This document shows, piece by piece, positions 17,099-25,659 of a stretch of 64,000 nucleotides of DNA. A model generated the notes under the pieces. The model was not told where the DNA came from. It searched no databases and saw only the letters and a program-made list of their open reading frames with translations. The stretch is taken from contig NZ_JADPJG010000015.1 of assembly GCF_023073335.1 (NCBI RefSeq), positions 62,001-126,000 on the forward strand. The letters run 5' to 3'. Made by a program: the position numbers and the translations under genes. The DNA is from Bradyrhizobium sp. 21 (GTDB lineage: Bacteria; Pseudomonadota; Alphaproteobacteria; Rhizobiales; Xanthobacteraceae). Within the stretch, counting starts at the first letter, position 1; each line of letters begins with the position of its first letter.

Positions 17099-18583
17099 AT
17101 GGAATTACAGCAGAACACAGCGCTGAACTATGGATCCGAGATCCCGGCGGTCGCGAGCGAGCGTATCGTCGAGACCAGCATTCCCGCGCGGCTCGATGCA
17201 CTGCCATGGAGCGGTTTCCACACCCGTGTCGTGCTGGCGCTCGGCATCACCTGGATCCTCGACGGGCTCGAGGTGACGCTGGCCGGCGCGCTCTCGGGCG
17301 CGCTGAAGCAGAGCCCGACGCTGCACTTCTCCAATCTCGATCTCGGCATCGCCAACTCGGCCTATCTTGCCGGCGCCGTTCTCGGCGCGCTCGGCTTCGG
17401 CTGGCTCACCGACCGGATCGGCCGCAAGAAGCTGTTCTTCATCACGCTCGCGCTCTATCTCTCCGCGACGGCCGCGACCGCCCTGTCATGGGGCATCGCG
17501 AGCTACGCGCTGTTTCGCTTCCTTACCGGCGCCGGCATCGGCGGCGAATACACCGCGATCAACTCCACCATCCAGGAATTGGTGCCGGCGCGCTATCGCG
17601 GCTGGACTGATCTCGTCATCAACGGCAGCTTCTGGATCGGTGCGGCGATGGGCGCGGTCGCAGCCATCGTGCTGCTCGATCCCGCGGTGATCGGCCCCGA
17701 CCTCGGCTGGCGCCTGGCCTATCTCATCGGCGCCGCCATCGGCCTCGTCGTGCTCTTGATGCGGATGTGGATTCCGGAAAGTCCGCGTTGGCTGATGATC
17801 CACGGCCGTCCCGACCAGGCCCACGCCATCGTCGACGAGATCGAGCGCTCGGTGATTGGGCACGACCAGGATGCGGGCGACCGACGCTTCCCCAAGATGC
17901 GCCTGAAGATGCGCGATCACACGCCGATCAGAGAGGTCGTCCATACGCTGTTCGTTACCTATCGCGCGCGCGCGATGGTCGGGCTGGTGCTGATGATTGC
18001 GCAGGCCTTTTTCTACAATGCAATCTTCTTCACCTTCGCGCTGGTGTTGACCGATTTCTACGGCATCAGTGCCGATCATGTCGGCTGGTACCTCCTGCCG
18101 TTCGCCGCCGGCAATTTCCTCGGTCCGCTATTGCTCGGCCGCCTGTTCGATACGCTCGGCCGCCGCACCATGATCATGTTCACCTATGGCGTGTCGGGGC
18201 TGCTGCTGGCGCTGTCCGGCTATCTGTTCTCGATCGGCGCGCTGAGCGCACAGGGGCAGACCATCGCCTGGATGGTGATCTTCTTCTTTGCCTCGCCCGC
18301 CGCGAGCGCGGCCTATCTCACCGTCAGCGAGACGTTTCCCCTGGAGGTCCGTGCGCTGGCGATCGCGGTGTTCTACGCGGTCGGCACCGGCATCGGGGGC
18401 GTCGCAGGTCCGGCGCTGTTTGGCGCGCTGATCGATACGGGATCACGCACCAGCGTGTTCGCCGGCTATTTGCTCGGGGCGGCACTCATGATCGCGGCCG
18501 CGGTCGTGGCGTGGCGCTATGCCGTCTCGGCGGAACGCAAATCGCTCGAAGAAATTGCACGGCCACTTGCCTCTATGGAGTAA
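17099..18583 (+). CDS. MFS transporter, sugar-porter type
   Basis: A 494-residue major facilitator with twelve predicted membrane segments. Family motifs are visible: GWLTDRIGRKK between helices 2 and 3, PESPRWLMIHGR before the central loop and LLGRLFDTLGRRTMI in the second half. It resembles the metabolite:H+ symporter/sugar porter group. The substrate is unknown. I use the ATG at 17099; an in-frame upstream ATG (16955) would add 48 residues lacking conservation features. It ends five bases before otsB, so it may supply or export a sugar in the trehalose context. Confidence 0.9.
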   Translation: MELQQNTALNYGSEIPAVASERIVETSIPARLDALPWSGFHTRVVLALGITWILDGLEVTLAGALSGALKQSPTLHFSNLDLGIANSAYLAGAVLGALGFGWLTDRIGRKKLFFITLALYLSATAATALSWGIASYALFRFLTGAGIGGEYTAINSTIQELVPARYRGWTDLVINGSFWIGAAMGAVAAIVLLDPAVIGPDLGWRLAYLIGAAIGLVVLLMRMWIPESPRWLMIHGRPDQAHAIVDEIERSVIGHDQDAGDRRFPKMRLKMRDHTPIREVVHTLFVTYRARAMVGLVLMIAQAFFYNAIFFTFALVLTDFYGISADHVGWYLLPFAAGNFLGPLLLGRLFDTLGRRTMIMFTYGVSGLLLALSGYLFSIGALSAQGQTIAWMVIFFFASPAASAAYLTVSETFPLEVRALAIAVFYAVGTGIGGVAGPALFGALIDTGSRTSVFAGYLLGAALMIAAAVVAWRYAVSAERKSLEEIARPLASME

Positions 18584-18587
18584 GCTG

Positions 18588-19418
18588 ATGAAATCAGAAC
18601 TGGCGGAAATGCCGATGGTCGACGAACGAACCACGCGCAACGACAATGAGGCGCCGGACGCGGTGCCGGTCCCGCATGCGCTGGTCCCGCATCTTCATGA
18701 AACCGCGATCCTGCTCGACATCGACGGTACGCTGCTCGATCTGATGCCGACGCCGCGCGAGGTGTGGGTGCCGCCAGGTCTGTCGGACACGCTCAACCGG
18801 CTGACGGAGCGCACGTCGGGTGCGCTGGCGATGGTCAGTGGGCGTTCGCTCAACGACATCGACCTGATTTTCGCGCCCGATGTCTTTCGTGCCGTCGCCG
18901 GCCACGGCGCGGAGATGCGCCTGTCCATCGGCAATGAGGCCGACGACGTGCACGCGCCGCCGATGGACAAGGAGCTGAAGCGGCGGCTGGCCGCGATCGC
19001 CAAGCTCAGCCCCGGCATTCTGCTCGAGGACAAGGGCTATTCGCTGGCGCTGCATTACCGTCTCGCACCACATGCAGAGAAGGCGATCTACGAAGCCGTC
19101 TCCTTGATCCGCGCCGATATCCCCAATGCGCCGATCGAGGTCTTGCCCGGCAAGTTCGTTTGCGAGATCAAGCATTCCGGTTTCACCAAGGCGACTGGCG
19201 TGCGTGAGCTGATGAAGCACGAGCCGTTCAAAGGCCGTCGCCCGATCTTCATCGGCGATGACGTCACCGACGAAACCGTGTTCGCGATCATGCCCGACAT
19301 GAACGGACTCTCCTTCTCGGTCGGCCGCCGAGCCGTCGGTGTCAACGGCCATTTCGATGCGCCGAACGATGTGCGCGCGTTCCTTGCGCGGCTGCTCGAC
19401 GACACAAGGCTGGACTAA
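18588..19418 (+). CDS. otsB: Trehalose-6-phosphate phosphatase
   Basis: It removes phosphate from trehalose 6-phosphate to yield trehalose. The 276-residue protein is a HAD-superfamily phosphatase: the nucleophile motif is ILLDIDGTLLDLMPTPRE, the second motif MVSGRSLNDID, and the acidic motif PIFIGDDVTDE near the C-terminus. The ATG at 18588 follows the MFS stop by four bases (18583 to 18588). It precedes otsA by 228 bp rather than being fused or overlapping, and otsA has its own promoter candidate. Confidence 0.95.
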   Translation: MKSELAEMPMVDERTTRNDNEAPDAVPVPHALVPHLHETAILLDIDGTLLDLMPTPREVWVPPGLSDTLNRLTERTSGALAMVSGRSLNDIDLIFAPDVFRAVAGHGAEMRLSIGNEADDVHAPPMDKELKRRLAAIAKLSPGILLEDKGYSLALHYRLAPHAEKAIYEAVSLIRADIPNAPIEVLPGKFVCEIKHSGFTKATGVRELMKHEPFKGRRPIFIGDDVTDETVFAIMPDMNGLSFSVGRRAVGVNGHFDAPNDVRAFLARLLDDTRLD

Positions 19419-19562
19419 GGCAGCCCCATCTGGCAGCGGCGTTCCGCGCGCGTAGTTCCGCTGCGCGCAATTCACGCTGCAATACAGCTCGAATCGACTT
19501 GATTCAGTGAAATGCCCGGTTCCGTAAGGGAAACTGGTTCCAACGCGCATGCCCGATTTTGG

Positions 19563-19578
19563 TTTCAATTCGTTGAAA
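19563..19578. repeat. Small palindrome upstream of otsA
   Basis: TTTCAATTCGTTGAAA is a perfect inverted repeat with six-base arms and a four-base centre. It lies ten bases upstream of the EcfG-like promoter. It may be an operator or chance; no known regulator was matched. Confidence 0.35.
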
Positions 19579-19587
19579 TGATGATCA

Positions 19588-19612
19588 GGAACCATATTGA
19601 TGAACGGCAGTT
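19588..19612 (+). promoter_or_regulatory. Candidate EcfG (general stress) promoter of otsA
   Basis: GGAAC at 19588-19592, a 16-base spacer, then AGTT at 19609-19612. The alphaproteobacterial EcfG consensus is GGAAC, 16-17 bases, then CGTT, so one base of the -10 element differs. It lies 34 bp before the otsA start. Trehalose synthesis is a known general-stress target in this class. Confidence 0.55.
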
Positions 19613-19646
19613 AAATGGGGTGGAATGAAACAGGAGGGGACGACCT

Positions 19647-21110
19647 GTGAATTTAGTCGTCGTTTCGAATCGTGTTGCGCGCGGCAAACCCAACGAGCCC
19701 ATGACGGGCGGCCTCGCTGCGGCATTGTTGCCGGTGGTGGAACATTCGGGTGCGATCTGGGTGGGTTCCTCGGGTCGCGTGCGTGATGGCCATCAGAAAG
19801 AGCCGTTCGCCGAGATCGAAGCGCTGGGTTCGGGTGCGATTGCAACGCTGGATCTCCCGGCGGCGCATTACGGCGGCTATTACGAAGGTTTTGCCAATTC
19901 GGCACTCTGGCCGGCCCTGCATTCCCGCAGCGATCTGATCCGCGTCTCGCGTGATGACTATGTCAGCTATCGCGAGGTCAACGCCTTCATGGCGCGGGCC
20001 TTGATGCGCTTCCGCAAAGACAAAACGGCGTTCTGGGTGCAGGATTATCATTTCCTCGCGCTCGGCGCGGAGCTGCGCGATCTCGGCGTCGACGATCCTA
20101 TCGGCTTCTTCCTGCACACGCCTTGGCCCGTCGCCGCGGTGATGCAGGGCGTGCCCAATCACCGCGAGCTGATCACGGCGATGCTGGCCTACGATCTGCT
20201 CGGCTTCCAGACCGAGGAGGATCGACAGAATTTCCTCGGCTATGCCGGCGGCGAACTCAGCCTCACCGTCGAAGACGGCGTCGTGAGTTCGCAGCATGGC
20301 CGCACCCGATGCGAGGTGTTTCCGATCGGTATCGATGCGGAGAAATTCGCACAATATGCCGCAAAATCGGTCTCGCATCCGGACGTTTCGCGGCTGCGCC
20401 GCAGCCTCAACGGCGAGCGGCTCGCGATCGGCGTCGACCGGCTCGACTATTCCAAGGGGCTCGTCAACCGCATTAGCGCGTTCGACCGGCTCTGGACCGA
20501 GCATCCGCAGTTTACACGCAGCATCTCGCTGCTCCAGATCGCCAACCCCTCGCGCGGCGCGATCGAGGCCTATGGCAATCTTCAGAACGAGGTCGCGCGC
20601 CTCGTCACCGACGTCAATGGCCGCCATGGCGAGGTCGATTGGACGCCGATCCGCTACCTGAACAAGGGCTTCAGTCAGGCCGTGCTCGCGGGCCTCTACC
20701 GCACCGCGCTGGTCGGCGTGGTGACGCCGTTGCACGACGGTATGAACCTGGTCGCCAAAGAATATGTCGCCGCGCAGAACCCGGCCGATCCGGGCGTGCT
20801 GGTGCTGTCGAAATTCGCCGGCGCTGCCAACGAGCTCGACACCGCGCTACTGGTCAATCCGCACGACATCGACGGCATGGCGCGCGCGATCGCGGTCGCG
20901 GCCGCGATGCCGCTGATCGAGCGCAAGATGCGGTGGGAAGCGATGATGAAGAAGCTGCGTGGCCACACCATCCAGCAATGGGCGGCCGATTTCGTCGCGG
21001 AGCTGGAGAAGTGCCGGACCGAGAAGGCCGCGGTCGCCCCGCTCGCAGCGCAACCACCGCAGGCATTGCGCTGGCTGAAGTCGGCGATCTCGGGTGTGCG
21101 GTTGATCTAG
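19647..21110 (+). CDS. otsA: Trehalose-6-phosphate synthase
   Basis: A family 20 glycosyltransferase joining UDP-glucose (or GDP-glucose) and glucose 6-phosphate. It has 487 residues with the expected landmarks: the N-terminal LVVVSNRVARGK, FFLHTPWP, VDRLDYSKGL and the donor-binding HDGMNLVAKEY. The start is GTG at 19647 with the strong ribosome-binding site CAGGAGGGG. Together with otsB it makes trehalose, an osmo- and desiccation protectant in rhizobia. The putative EcfG promoter places it in the general stress response. A G+C-rich hairpin follows the stop. Confidence 0.96.
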   Translation: MNLVVVSNRVARGKPNEPMTGGLAAALLPVVEHSGAIWVGSSGRVRDGHQKEPFAEIEALGSGAIATLDLPAAHYGGYYEGFANSALWPALHSRSDLIRVSRDDYVSYREVNAFMARALMRFRKDKTAFWVQDYHFLALGAELRDLGVDDPIGFFLHTPWPVAAVMQGVPNHRELITAMLAYDLLGFQTEEDRQNFLGYAGGELSLTVEDGVVSSQHGRTRCEVFPIGIDAEKFAQYAAKSVSHPDVSRLRRSLNGERLAIGVDRLDYSKGLVNRISAFDRLWTEHPQFTRSISLLQIANPSRGAIEAYGNLQNEVARLVTDVNGRHGEVDWTPIRYLNKGFSQAVLAGLYRTALVGVVTPLHDGMNLVAKEYVAAQNPADPGVLVLSKFAGAANELDTALLVNPHDIDGMARAIAVAAAMPLIERKMRWEAMMKKLRGHTIQQWAADFVAELEKCRTEKAAVAPLAAQPPQALRWLKSAISGVRLI

Positions 21111-21118
21111 CCCAGTCT

Positions 21119-21144
21119 CCTCGCCCCGTTGTTGCGGGGGGAGG
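21119..21144. terminator. Hairpin between convergent genes
   Basis: A ten-position stem with one mismatch (left 21119-21128, right 21135-21144, loop TTGTTG) sits between otsA and a leftward gene that ends at 21150. There is no U-run, so termination would be Rho-assisted or weak. The sequence also resembles a dispersed repeat type. Confidence 0.45.
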
Positions 21145-21149
21145 CGACA

Positions 21150-21491
21150 TCAATAACAATACGACACGCCCTCCAAAATTGCGCAACGCCGCTTGTTCGG
21201 GGCATTGGGATCGTCCATCGGCACGATGCCCTTGCCCTGGCCGACGAACACGCCCGGTCCGACATGCACCGCGCTCTTGTTGCCGATGATTACGCTCGGA
21301 TGCGGCGAGGCGCTCGAGCGCGTCCCGTCCGGCCAGAGGATGGCATCTCCCGAAAGCAGTCCGCGCCGTCCGTCGTCACAGCTGACATCGACCCCTTGCC
21401 GGGTGCAGACCTGCGCGGCGGCCGGCCCGGCGCAGGCGGCGGCAGCGGCCGAAATCAGGCCCAGCGCGGCGATGGTGTTGCGGATGGTCAT
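21150..21491 (-). CDS. Hypothetical exported protein
   Basis: A protein of 113 residues with a clear signal peptide (TIRNTIAALGLISAAAA followed by a PAAAQ-type cleavage site). The mature part contains four cysteines (VCTRQGVDVSC and RRCAILEGVSYC), which could form two disulfides in the periplasm. I know no function. The ATG at 21491 is preferred to one five codons upstream because CGGGGAC lies just before it. Confidence 0.75.
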   Translation of the reverse strand: MTIRNTIAALGLISAAAAACAGPAAAQVCTRQGVDVSCDDGRRGLLSGDAILWPDGTRSSASPHPSVIIGNKSAVHVGPGVFVGQGKGIVPMDDPNAPNKRRCAILEGVSYCY

Positions 21492-21687
21492 GGTGTCCCC
21501 GGTCATGGCTGACGGTCTCCAGTGAATCGTCGCCGCAAACCCGCCGCCGGTTCAGCCGGTGAGCGGTTCCAGCCGCCAATGTCACATCAGATATTGTCTA
21601 TGAAATACAACGGCTTACGGAAAATTCACCCGATTTCCCCGCGATCCCTTGCAAAATCATCGGCGCCCCTTCAAGAGAGGGCGCTCC

Positions 21688-21777
21688 GGAGAGATGGCCG
21701 AGTGGCTTAAGGCGCACGCTTGGAAAGCGTGTGTGCGGGAAACCGTACCGTGGGTTCGAATCCCACTCTCTCCGCCA
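21688..21777 (+). tRNA. tRNA-Ser(GGA)
   Basis: A complete 90-nt class II tRNA. The acceptor stem pairs GGAGAGA (21688-21694) with TCTCTCC (21767-21773); the anticodon loop CTTGGAAA carries GGA, reading serine UCC/UCU; a long variable arm follows; the T-loop is GGTTCGAATCC; the CCA end is encoded (21775-21777). The last 14 bases recur exactly at 27965-27978, suggesting use as an integration site. Confidence 0.98.
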
Positions 21778-22065
21778 TTAGCGCGATTTTGTACGCCAAA
21801 CTACGCTTTTGAACTATTTTGTGCGCAATCGGGCCCTGTTACGCACATCAGCCAACATGTCATCTTGGTCGGATTTTGCCTACGCCATTTCTTGGCAGAC
21901 TCCGTCACCTGCATGCGCGCGTTTGATTTCCGACAGGCACAAGGCCCAATTCGCCGATGAGAATGTCACGCTGACGCGCATTCTCGGGCGGGAAGACGCC
22001 TGATGGCCCGAACCATGAAAAAGCTGGGTCGCATGGCGAAGCAGATTGCAGACTGACGATCACTA

Positions 22066-23454
22066 CTAGGTCGCAAAGGTGAGAGGGACCCCGGCCGCCG
22101 GAAACACCATTCGCATGCAAGCGCCGCCGGACGGTGCCTGATCGACTTCAATGTGACCGCCGTGCAGCCGCATGATGTTCTGCACCAGATCGAGGCCGAG
22201 GCCCGCGCCGCGTCCGCCCTGATGCAGCCGATGGAACGGCTCGAAGATTTGCTCGCGCTCCTCGATCGGGATGCCATCGCCGTCGTCGCAGATTTCGATG
22301 CGGCCATCATTCGTCACCCGAACCAGGATCGTGCCGCGCCGCCGCCCGTGATCGAGGGCGTTTTGCACCAGATTTGTAAGGGCACGTTCGAGCGAGGTCT
22401 GGTCGCCTGCCACGACAACGGTTTCATCCTCGTGTTCGAAGGACATTTCATAGCTCGCTGCGAAGGCCAGCGGTGCCAGATCGAGGACCACCCGCCGGGC
22501 GACGCCAACGAGGTCGACGGCAGCGAACGCGTCAGTTCCCTGGTCGAGGCGTTGCAGATCCAGAAGCTGGCCGGCCATGACGCTGAGGCGGGTGGCGTCC
22601 TCGAACAGAAGCGTCTTCTCCGGTCCGGCCTCAAGCGAAGACACCCGTGTTGAAAGAATTGCGATCGGGGTCCTGAGCTCGTGCGCAGCATCGGCGAGGA
22701 AGCGGCGGTGGCGCTCATAGCCCTTGTCGAGGCGGACGAGCGCGTCATTGATGGCCTTGACGAGCGGGATGATCTCGATCGGTACCTCGTCGAGCGGCAA
22801 CTGCACGCCGCGCCGGTCGATGTCGATCCGCTCGGCCTGCGCCGCAGCCTGCCCAAGTCCCTTCATGGTCCGGCGCACCACGAAGGGTGTCGCGACCAGC
22901 GTGGCCAGCGTCATCAGGACGATGATCGGGAGAATCACGTTCAGGAACAACACCGGCGTGCCTGCCAGCGCCCGCCACACCGAGAGCTGACCGTATGTTC
23001 CGGTCAGGATCTGGACCCGTCCGGCGGCGCTATCGACCCATTTGACCAGCGCCGACGGCGGCGAGGCTTCCGCCGCATTCCATCTGAGCCGCGCGTCGCT
23101 CACATGATCGAGCGCGGATGCGATCGGCGCGAATTGTGGCGGCACCGCGCCTTCGGCGAGCTTGTGGCCGTCGGCGTCGCGGATCACGAACCAGAGGTCG
23201 GCGTGTTCGGATCGAAGGGCCGACAATTCGGGCGTTTGGCGCAGCGACAATCCGCCCGCGACGTCGCGCGCAATGGCGTCCCTCAGCGCATCGAGGGTGC
23301 TGCCTTCATAGTCGTCGAGCAAAAGTCCGGCCTGCAACAGCACGATCGCGGCGAGCCCGATCAGCAGGATCAGCAGCGTCAGCATGATCGCCTGCAAGCC
23401 CGCCAGCCGACCAACCAGGCGCCAGGCGAGGGACCGCGGTCGGAGCGCGCTCAT
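22066..23454 (-). CDS. Sensor histidine kinase
   Basis: A 462-residue inner-membrane kinase of the EnvZ/QseC group. Membrane helices near 18-42 and 166-190 enclose a periplasmic sensor of about 120 residues. A HAMP region and the phosphoacceptor site DAAHELRTP (His near 257) follow, then the ATP-binding boxes NLVQNALDHG, DDGDGIP and GAGLGLDLV. Its start overlaps the response-regulator stop by four bases (ATGA), indicating coupled translation. The stimulus is not evident. It lies just inside the putative tRNA-Ser-bounded segment and divergent from the lipid-remodelling operon, a candidate target. Confidence 0.95.
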   Translation of the reverse strand: MSALRPRSLAWRLVGRLAGLQAIMLTLLILLIGLAAIVLLQAGLLLDDYEGSTLDALRDAIARDVAGGLSLRQTPELSALRSEHADLWFVIRDADGHKLAEGAVPPQFAPIASALDHVSDARLRWNAAEASPPSALVKWVDSAAGRVQILTGTYGQLSVWRALAGTPVLFLNVILPIIVLMTLATLVATPFVVRRTMKGLGQAAAQAERIDIDRRGVQLPLDEVPIEIIPLVKAINDALVRLDKGYERHRRFLADAAHELRTPIAILSTRVSSLEAGPEKTLLFEDATRLSVMAGQLLDLQRLDQGTDAFAAVDLVGVARRVVLDLAPLAFAASYEMSFEHEDETVVVAGDQTSLERALTNLVQNALDHGRRRGTILVRVTNDGRIEICDDGDGIPIEEREQIFEPFHRLHQGGRGAGLGLDLVQNIMRLHGGHIEVDQAPSGGACMRMVFPAAGVPLTFAT

Positions 23455-24131
23455 GGGATCTCCCGCAACACATAGCCGAGGCCACGAACGCCGTTGATCG
23501 TCACGCCGGCGTTGGACTCCGTGAGCCGGCGGCGCAAGCGCGACGCATGCGTGTCCAGCGCGTTGGGCTGAACCTCGTCGTCGAGACCGTAAACCGCCTC
23601 CATCAGTGCGGCGCGCTGCACCATGCGCCCCATGCGATGGGCGAGCGCCTCAAGCAACAGCAATTCGCGACGCGGCATGTCGAGTGGCCGTCCGTCGACA
23701 CTCGCCTCGCGATGGCCAAAGTCGAACGACATGCGGCCGATCCGCGCGACATCGTTCTGCACATTGGCAGGACGGCGCAACAGCGCCCGCAACCGTGCCA
23801 GCAATTCCTCGAACGCAAATGGCTTCGCAAGATAATCGTCCGCGCCGCTGTCGAGGCCGGACACCCGGTCTGCAAGCTCGCCGCGGGCGGTGAGCACCAG
23901 CACCGGCACCGCATTGCCGCTCTCGCGCAACTTCGCAATCAGTGACAGGCCGTCGCCGTCCGGCAGCCGGCGATCGAGCACGATCGCGTCGTAATTGCCT
24001 TCAGCGGCGATCACCTCGGCCTCGGACAGATCCGGGGCATGATCGACGAGCATGTCATGGCGCGCGAGCGCTGCACGCAGCGCCGTGACCATTTCCGGCT
24101 GGTCCTCCACCAACAGAATCCGCATCCGCAA
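23451..24131 (-). CDS. OmpR-family response regulator
   Basis: A 226-residue two-domain regulator. The receiver has the acidic pair VEDQ, phosphoacceptor Asp53 in AIVLDRRLPDGDG and the LTARGE/KPFAFEELLARL motifs. The C-terminal winged helix ends with DTHASRLRRRLTESNAG. It is the partner of the following sensor kinase (4-bp overlap). The start codon faces the lipid operon across 279 bp of shared upstream DNA, where both promoters must lie. Confidence 0.96.
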   Translation of the reverse strand: MRMRILLVEDQPEMVTALRAALARHDMLVDHAPDLSEAEVIAAEGNYDAIVLDRRLPDGDGLSLIAKLRESGNAVPVLVLTARGELADRVSGLDSGADDYLAKPFAFEELLARLRALLRRPANVQNDVARIGRMSFDFGHREASVDGRPLDMPRRELLLLEALAHRMGRMVQRAALMEAVYGLDDEVQPNALDTHASRLRRRLTESNAGVTINGVRGLGYVLREIP

Positions 24132-24410
24132 TCTTTTCCTCGCACCCGCTCTTCATCGCGTCTGCCAACTTTACGTCCAATTCATTGCGGCAACCTTGCG
24201 GCCATCAGACGAAAACGCCGCGGGTGATTTTTCCAAGACACGCATTCGCGACAGACTAGGGCAATGTTCGCGTGAGACTGAAGGCCACCGGTCGGACTTG
24301 GCTTGATCATCCTGCTGCGCCGGACACCTGCAAGAAGGACACGTGAATGGCCTCGTTACCCAACCATCGTCGCGGATCCGGCCGCGCTTTCATCGTCCGG
24401 GAGATCCAGC

Positions 24411-24989
24411 ATGTCGGCCGCTGACATCCTGCCGTTCTTCCGCGCGTGGATTCGCGATCCGCTGCGTGTCGCCGCGGTTGCGCCGTCGGGGCCCGCCGCG
24501 TCGGCGCTGATGGCGCAGGAGATCACGGCCGAGACCGGCCCTGTCATCGAGCTCGGTCCCGGCACTGGCGCATTTACCCGCGCGTTGCTCGATCGCGGCG
24601 TCAGGCAACAGGACCTGACGCTGGTCGAATACGGCTCCGATTTCATCCCGCTGCTTCAGCGCCGCTTCCCCGGAGCACGAGTGCTGTGGATGGATGCAGC
24701 CTGGCTGCACAAGGAAAAGCTGTTCGAGGGTGCGCCGGTCGGTGCCGTCGTCAGCGGGCTCGGGCTGCTCACGATGCCGCCGGAGAAGGTGCTTTCGATC
24801 CTCGGCGGTGCGTTCTTCTATCTCCGCCCGGACGGTGCGTTCTACCAGATCACCTATGGCCCGCGCTGTCCTGTCGCTGATGCGATCCTGGATCATCTTG
24901 GTCTGCAGGCAAGCTGCATCGGGCAGACCTTTCGCAATCTGCCGCCGGCCTCGGTGTTCCGGATCAGCCGCCGCCAATCCCACGTTTGA
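24411..24989 (+). CDS. PmtA-like SAM-dependent (phospho)lipid methyltransferase
   Basis: A 192-residue class I methyltransferase. The SAM-binding motif is PVIELGPGTGAFTRALL, followed by LVEYGSDFIPLLQRRFPGA and an N-terminal FFRAWIRDPLRVAAVAPSG segment. These features are those of rhizobial-type phosphatidylethanolamine N-methyltransferases (COG3963). It could methylate PE or another aminolipid headgroup. The ATG at 24411 follows CCGGGAGATCC, a strong ribosome-binding site; a longer open frame upstream lacks one. It is the first gene of a four-gene operon ending at 27811. The lipid substrate is inferred. Confidence 0.82.
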   Translation: MSAADILPFFRAWIRDPLRVAAVAPSGPAASALMAQEITAETGPVIELGPGTGAFTRALLDRGVRQQDLTLVEYGSDFIPLLQRRFPGARVLWMDAAWLHKEKLFEGAPVGAVVSGLGLLTMPPEKVLSILGGAFFYLRPDGAFYQITYGPRCPVADAILDHLGLQASCIGQTFRNLPPASVFRISRRQSHV

Positions 24990-24999
24990 TCGAGGCACC

Positions 25000-25659
25000 A
25001 TGGACACGTCGAGCACGATTACAATGTTTCTCCATTTCGGCCTGCTGGGCATTGGTTGCCTGGCGGTGGCCGAGAAGTTCATCCCGCTGTTTCCGTCTTA
25101 TGTCCTGCTGATGCTCCTCGGCCTGACGGTTTCTGACGGCTCGATGCTCGCCATGACCATCATGGCAACGAGCGTCGGATCTGTGATCGGGGCGCTCGGC
25201 TGGTACGGGCTCGGGCGGGCGCTCGGCTCCCAGCGCATCGAAGGGCTGGTGACGGCATACGGAAAATACGTGCTGCTGCGGCCCTCGCTGTATCGACAGC
25301 TGACCGACGCCTATCGCGGCAACCATTTCTGGGTGACGCTGATCGGCCAAACCCTGCCGACTGTGCGGATCTATCTGGCCTTGCCGGCCGGCGTTCTGCG
25401 GCTGGAGCCGCGGGCATTCGTCGCCGCCACGGCAATCGGCACCGTGATCTGGAACATGCCGTTCCTCAGCCTTGGCTACGCGCTGCGCGGCAGCAGCCAC
25501 GATCCCGTCGGCATCGGCTTCTGGGTGGTGGCCATCCTCATCGCCGTGGAGGTCGCGATCATCCTGGGGCTTCGCTTCTACAAGCGGTCGATCGCGCGGC
25601 CTTGCCTCACACGAGCACGCGCCATCGCCGCCCCTAGGCCTGCCGAGGAGGTTGCATGA
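25000..25659 (+). CDS. DedA-family membrane protein
   Basis: A 219-residue polytopic inner-membrane protein of the DedA/VTT family. It shows re-entrant-type hydrophobic segments and the conserved region WVTLIGQTLPTVRIYLALPAG, the DedA counterpart of FIPGVRT(x)nLPAG. Family members move undecaprenyl phosphate or phospholipids between leaflets and support envelope homeostasis. It starts ten bases after the methyltransferase stop and its last four bases overlap the next gene, so it belongs to the lipid operon. Confidence 0.88.
   Translation: MDTSSTITMFLHFGLLGIGCLAVAEKFIPLFPSYVLLMLLGLTVSDGSMLAMTIMATSVGSVIGALGWYGLGRALGSQRIEGLVTAYGKYVLLRPSLYRQLTDAYRGNHFWVTLIGQTLPTVRIYLALPAGVLRLEPRAFVAATAIGTVIWNMPFLSLGYALRGSSHDPVGIGFWVVAILIAVEVAIILGLRFYKRSIARPCLTRARAIAAPRPAEEVA

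Noticed and set aside
21778..22065. Integrase remnant after tRNA-Ser
   Set aside because: The 288 bp were read in all frames; no tyrosine-recombinase motif was seen, only short unassignable frames.
24132..24410. Pho box in front of the lipid-remodelling operon
   Set aside because: No pair of CTGTCAT-like repeats eleven bases apart could be found on either strand.
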